Translations under genes and position numbers: made by a program
Part shown: piece by piece, positions 61,887-64,000 of the stretch
How the letters are laid out: each line of letters starts with the position of its first letter
Numbering within the stretch: position 1 is the stretch's first letter
Assembly: GCA_964486335.1 (NCBI GenBank)
Contig: CAZAMB010000015.1
Coordinates: forward strand, 59,439 to 123,438
Length of the DNA: 64,000 nt
Origin: CAZAMB01 sp964486335
Lineage (GTDB): Bacteria > Planctomycetota > Phycisphaerae > UBA1845
Reading direction: 5' to 3'
The notes under the pieces: generated by a model
What the model saw: only the letters and a program-made list of their open reading frames with translations
Told to the model about the DNA's origin: nothing
The model's database searches: none

Positions 61887-62540
61887 GTTCGTTAGTGGGC
61901 TGGCATCCTTGCCAGTCCGCGCACCTGACAGACCGAATGGTTTTACAATTTGCCGCCTCCAGGGCACGCAATCAATTCCAGGCGCTTCATATCCGGCCAA
62001 CTTCCGTGCTCTCGCGACGGCGCGCCAAATCGAAAGAAGCTGAAGCCGCACCGGCGCGTACGGGACCAACGCTACGGCGCGAAACGCGGCCGAAAGTGTC
62101 TCAACCGACCGCCTACAGGCCAAATCTAGAAACCACGCCTTGAGCTGCTGGAATTCGCGTTGCTCGATTCGCACGCAGGCGTGACCGTTCCGATGCGAAA
62201 TCGCATACCCCGCGAACTTGATCGGTTGACGCCGCGCATCGCGGATTTGGCCCGTTTCTTCGTAAAAAAAGCGGTGACGACCATGAGTCGCCATGAGCAG
62301 GAAAAACCGATCATGACGAATGTAGTGCAGATTTGCGAGTCCGGCGCGCTTGCGCCGAGTTCGTTCCTTGCTCGACGCAACGATGCTGTACTTTGCGATC
62401 AGCTTCCGATCAATGGTTCGCGGGTCTTTGCCAGCGGGAACGCAACCGGCCACATAGAACCAGTACCCATGCCGAAGGTACTGCACGGCCACCTGTTGAA
62501 CCAATCCCTCGACCGAAGCCGTTTCACAACGATACTGCAT
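61866..62540 (-). CDS. Conserved hypothetical protein linked to the structured RNA region
   Basis: 224 residues from ATG 62540. It has a strand-rich N-terminal half (VQYLRHGYWFYVAGCVPAGK, HYIRHDRFFLLMATHGRHRF, IRDARRQPIKFAGYAISHR) and a helical C-terminal half (EFQQLKAWFLDLACRRSVET, RLQLLSIWRAVARARKLAGY), rich in Arg, Tyr and His. I recall similar uncharacterised proteins in planctomycete genomes but cannot name a family. Nucleic-acid binding is plausible from the basic, aromatic composition. It is downstream of a 69-residue gene and, further up, a hairpin-rich gene-free region, all on the same strand. Confidence 0.75.
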   Translation of the reverse strand: MQYRCETASVEGLVQQVAVQYLRHGYWFYVAGCVPAGKDPRTIDRKLIAKYSIVASSKERTRRKRAGLANLHYIRHDRFFLLMATHGRHRFFYEETGQIRDARRQPIKFAGYAISHRNGHACVRIEQREFQQLKAWFLDLACRRSVETLSAAFRAVALVPYAPVRLQLLSIWRAVARARKLAGYEAPGIDCVPWRRQIVKPFGLSGARTGKDASPLTNSTGGAK

Positions 62541-62553
62541 ACTGCCAAGAACT

Positions 62554-62574
62554 ATGTGCCACGTAATGGCACAT
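62554..62574. repeat. Perfect hairpin before the 224-residue protein gene
   Basis: ATGTGCCA, five bases, TGGCACAT, 13 bases before the start at 62540 (minus strand). It may act as an operator or as an RNA stem controlling translation. Confidence 0.55.
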
Positions 62575-62592
62575 TTACTGCTACTCCTAAGC

Positions 62593-62615
62593 GGGATTGT
62601 TTACGGCACAATCCC
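62593..62615. repeat. Second perfect hairpin in the same gap
   Basis: GGGATTGT, seven bases, ACAATCCC, between the 69- and 224-residue genes. With 62554-62574 it gives two adjacent perfect 8-base stems in 123 bases. Confidence 0.55.
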
Positions 62616-62663
62616 AAAGCCAATTCAACCTCCCTTCTGCGCGAACAAGGAATTGCCTGCCGC

Positions 62664-62873
62664 CTAAAGGCAAAAAGCTAGCACGGCGCGCAACTCGTCG
62701 TCCGTCGGCTCACGCCCGAGACCCTCGACGTAAATCAAGGTCAGGCGCTTACGAACGCTCGGCGGAAGCTCCGAAGGTTCGACGTACGCCATTCCCTGAG
62801 CTATCAGGTCATCGACATAGTCCGCCGCCGGGTCTCCGATTACGGCCCCGCTTACCGTCTGCCACCAGCCCAT
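62664..62873 (-). CDS. Small conserved-looking protein (MGWW start)
   Basis: 69 residues from ATG 62873, six bases after GGGAGGTG; the ATG at 62879 is too close to that site. The sequence starts MGWWQTVSGAVIGDPAADYV and ends in a helix ELPPSVRKRLTLIYVEGLGR then PTDDELRAVLAFCL. The frame is open upstream but with poor composition. No family recognised; it is co-oriented with the 224-residue gene. Confidence 0.65.
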   Translation of the reverse strand: MGWWQTVSGAVIGDPAADYVDDLIAQGMAYVEPSELPPSVRKRLTLIYVEGLGREPTDDELRAVLAFCL

Positions 62874-63259
62874 TCCCATCACCTCCCTTCGCACAAGAAA
62901 AATCCTTGAAAACTGCGGGCCTACCATCAGCAAACCGGCGTGGCGTGCTGCATTCACAGTACGCCCCGCCCAGTAATAAGCAGACCCGCAACCCTCATCG
63001 TGACACCGCGCCATGCACAAGGCGAAGGTGCAGCGTCGCCGCCAATTCATCGCCACAGGCGAGACGCCGTCCCCGGCGGCCCGGCTGTGACCACGTTCCA
63101 CCTTTCCCAAGGGCCGCGACTTGCCCCCTCTATCGAGACAAGTCGCGGCCGCCATTCAGACATGATCAAACCAAAAAACCCGTCAGCCCTTTCGTCGTCG
63201 TACGCTTCGGGTTACCAGCCCAAAGCTTGAACGGCGCGCCACTGCCCTGCAACGGCATC

Positions 63260-64000
63260 CGCTTTCCCGACACGTCGGGAAACTTCTACTCAGGCCACAC
63301 TCCCACTCTATAGCGTTTGAATCACGTGGCTGACCTAGCCACGCACCGGGTACCATCCCGGCTGCTACAGAGCTTCCCGGATTAGCAATCGTCGTCTTCC
63401 CATCGGTCACGTCGCTAGCCCGCCAACGGCAGGCAGATTCATGCCGTACGCCGAGCCTCCCGGCCCAGCGCAGTTTCCCGCACGCCAGAATGTCACATGA
63501 TGGCACTGCGGATTTCAGCGGCCCGAACGCAGAAGCAGCCGCTTACCCTTCGACATGAATCGTTCGCGGTTTGGCACCGTCTCCGATAGGACTAACCAGC
63601 AAGCCCTTGAGAGCCTTTCATGGTTGAGCTATTCACGGCCGTCGGTCTTGCCGACGGTCCCCGAGCCGGTCAAGGCCCGGTCGCACGCGTCGCCGCGTTG
63701 CGAGCTCCCCACGCTGGCCAGGTTGAACGAGCCTGACGGGACTCTCACCCGAATTGCGCGATGCAAGTCACGCTGTGGCCCGAACCCCCTGGATGGGATT
63801 TGCACCCATTTCGACGATCACGACCTTGCCGAACAAAGAAAACTAAACTCGGCAAGGCGTTTCTCCGTCGCCCCGTCAGCTAAGCAATCGGATAGAACGC
63901 GGAGATTGGACCGAAAACGCATGAGCATTCTCGGGATTACTTCCGCGAGCCTCCGTCGAGCATGGCGAACTACTCTCGCAGTACCATGCTCTACGGGTAG
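63260..64000 (-). ncRNA. Candidate large structured RNA, continuing past the window
   Basis: About 740 bases without a convincing gene but with at least seven stem-loops with perfect arms: 63264-63281 (TTCCCGAC/GTCGGGAA), 63325-63343 (CGTGGCT/AGCCACG), 63639-63657 (CCGTCGG/CCGACGG), 63737-63751 (CGGG/CCCG), 63793-63809 (ATGGG/CCCAT), 63824-63857 (CCTTGCCGA/TCGGCAAGG) and 63958-63991 (GAGCATGG/CCATGCTC). On the minus strand the small loops read GGGTGCAAATCCC and GGGTGAGAGTCCC, similar in style to domain I elements of bacterial group II introns. No reverse transcriptase gene is present in the window. Strand is inferred from the two co-oriented genes downstream. The 384 bases 62874-63259 show nothing else. 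Confidence 0.45.

Overview
The window looks like chromosomal DNA of a planctomycete (Planctomycetota) or a close relative. This is inference from gene style: a secreted giant protein with repeated 'DCN-x-N-x-x-x-DEC' calcium-type motifs and a C-terminal sorting tail, a dockerin-like tail on a second secreted protein, an ECF sigma factor next to a Ser/Thr kinase with a TPR-like region, and two ECF-type regulators in 30 kb. No rRNA or tRNA gene and no CRISPR array was seen.

Region 1 (1-20868) is a metal (mainly copper/silver-type) resistance island. A leftward operon encodes an RND adaptor, an HMA-MauE fusion membrane protein, an RND pump and a small heavy-metal-binding-domain protein cut by the window edge. 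Divergent from it are an ECF sigma factor and its zinc-finger anti-sigma factor, then a second RND adaptor with three metal-binding ribbons, a 1229-residue CusA-type pump carrying the methionine relay, a Ca2+-type P-type ATPase, a multicopper oxidase, a 31-residue methionine-rich peptide, a lipoprotein protease, a membrane protein and a methyltransferase. Four copies of one bipartite motif (GAAGA, exactly 15 bases, GCATCCAAT) sit upstream of the two RND operons, the anti-sigma gene and the oxidase, all correctly oriented. I read this as the promoter recognised by the ECF factor.

Region 2 (20869-30321) holds a 1397-residue secreted beta-propeller/calcium-motif protein, a LuxR-type HTH protein, an ECF-like sigma factor and a Ser/Thr kinase. 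It is flanked by two copies of a 300-base repeat.

Region 3 (30322-48285) is plasmid- or ICE-like: a Rep-like protein, ParA, a small DNA-binding protein, several small accessory genes (DUF7249-, XRE-, zinc-ribbon-, DUF2958-type) punctuated by hairpins, a Replic_Relax-like protein, a TraG/VirD4-like ATPase, an exported ankyrin protein, a DUF932 protein and a long ParB-like protein. Palindromes between the Rep-like gene and ParA may be partition or origin sites.

Region 4 (48483-64000) begins with a secreted LCAT-like hydrolase, then the stub of a broken tyrosine recombinase, a DUF6265 protein and an intact tyrosine recombinase. Next comes a defence island: type I restriction-modification (R-M-S), a pRiA4b ORF-3-type protein, and a two-gene cassette whose architecture resembles phage lambda RexA/RexB. 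The right end carries two leftward small genes and about 740 bases of gene-free, hairpin-dense sequence that looks like a large structured RNA.
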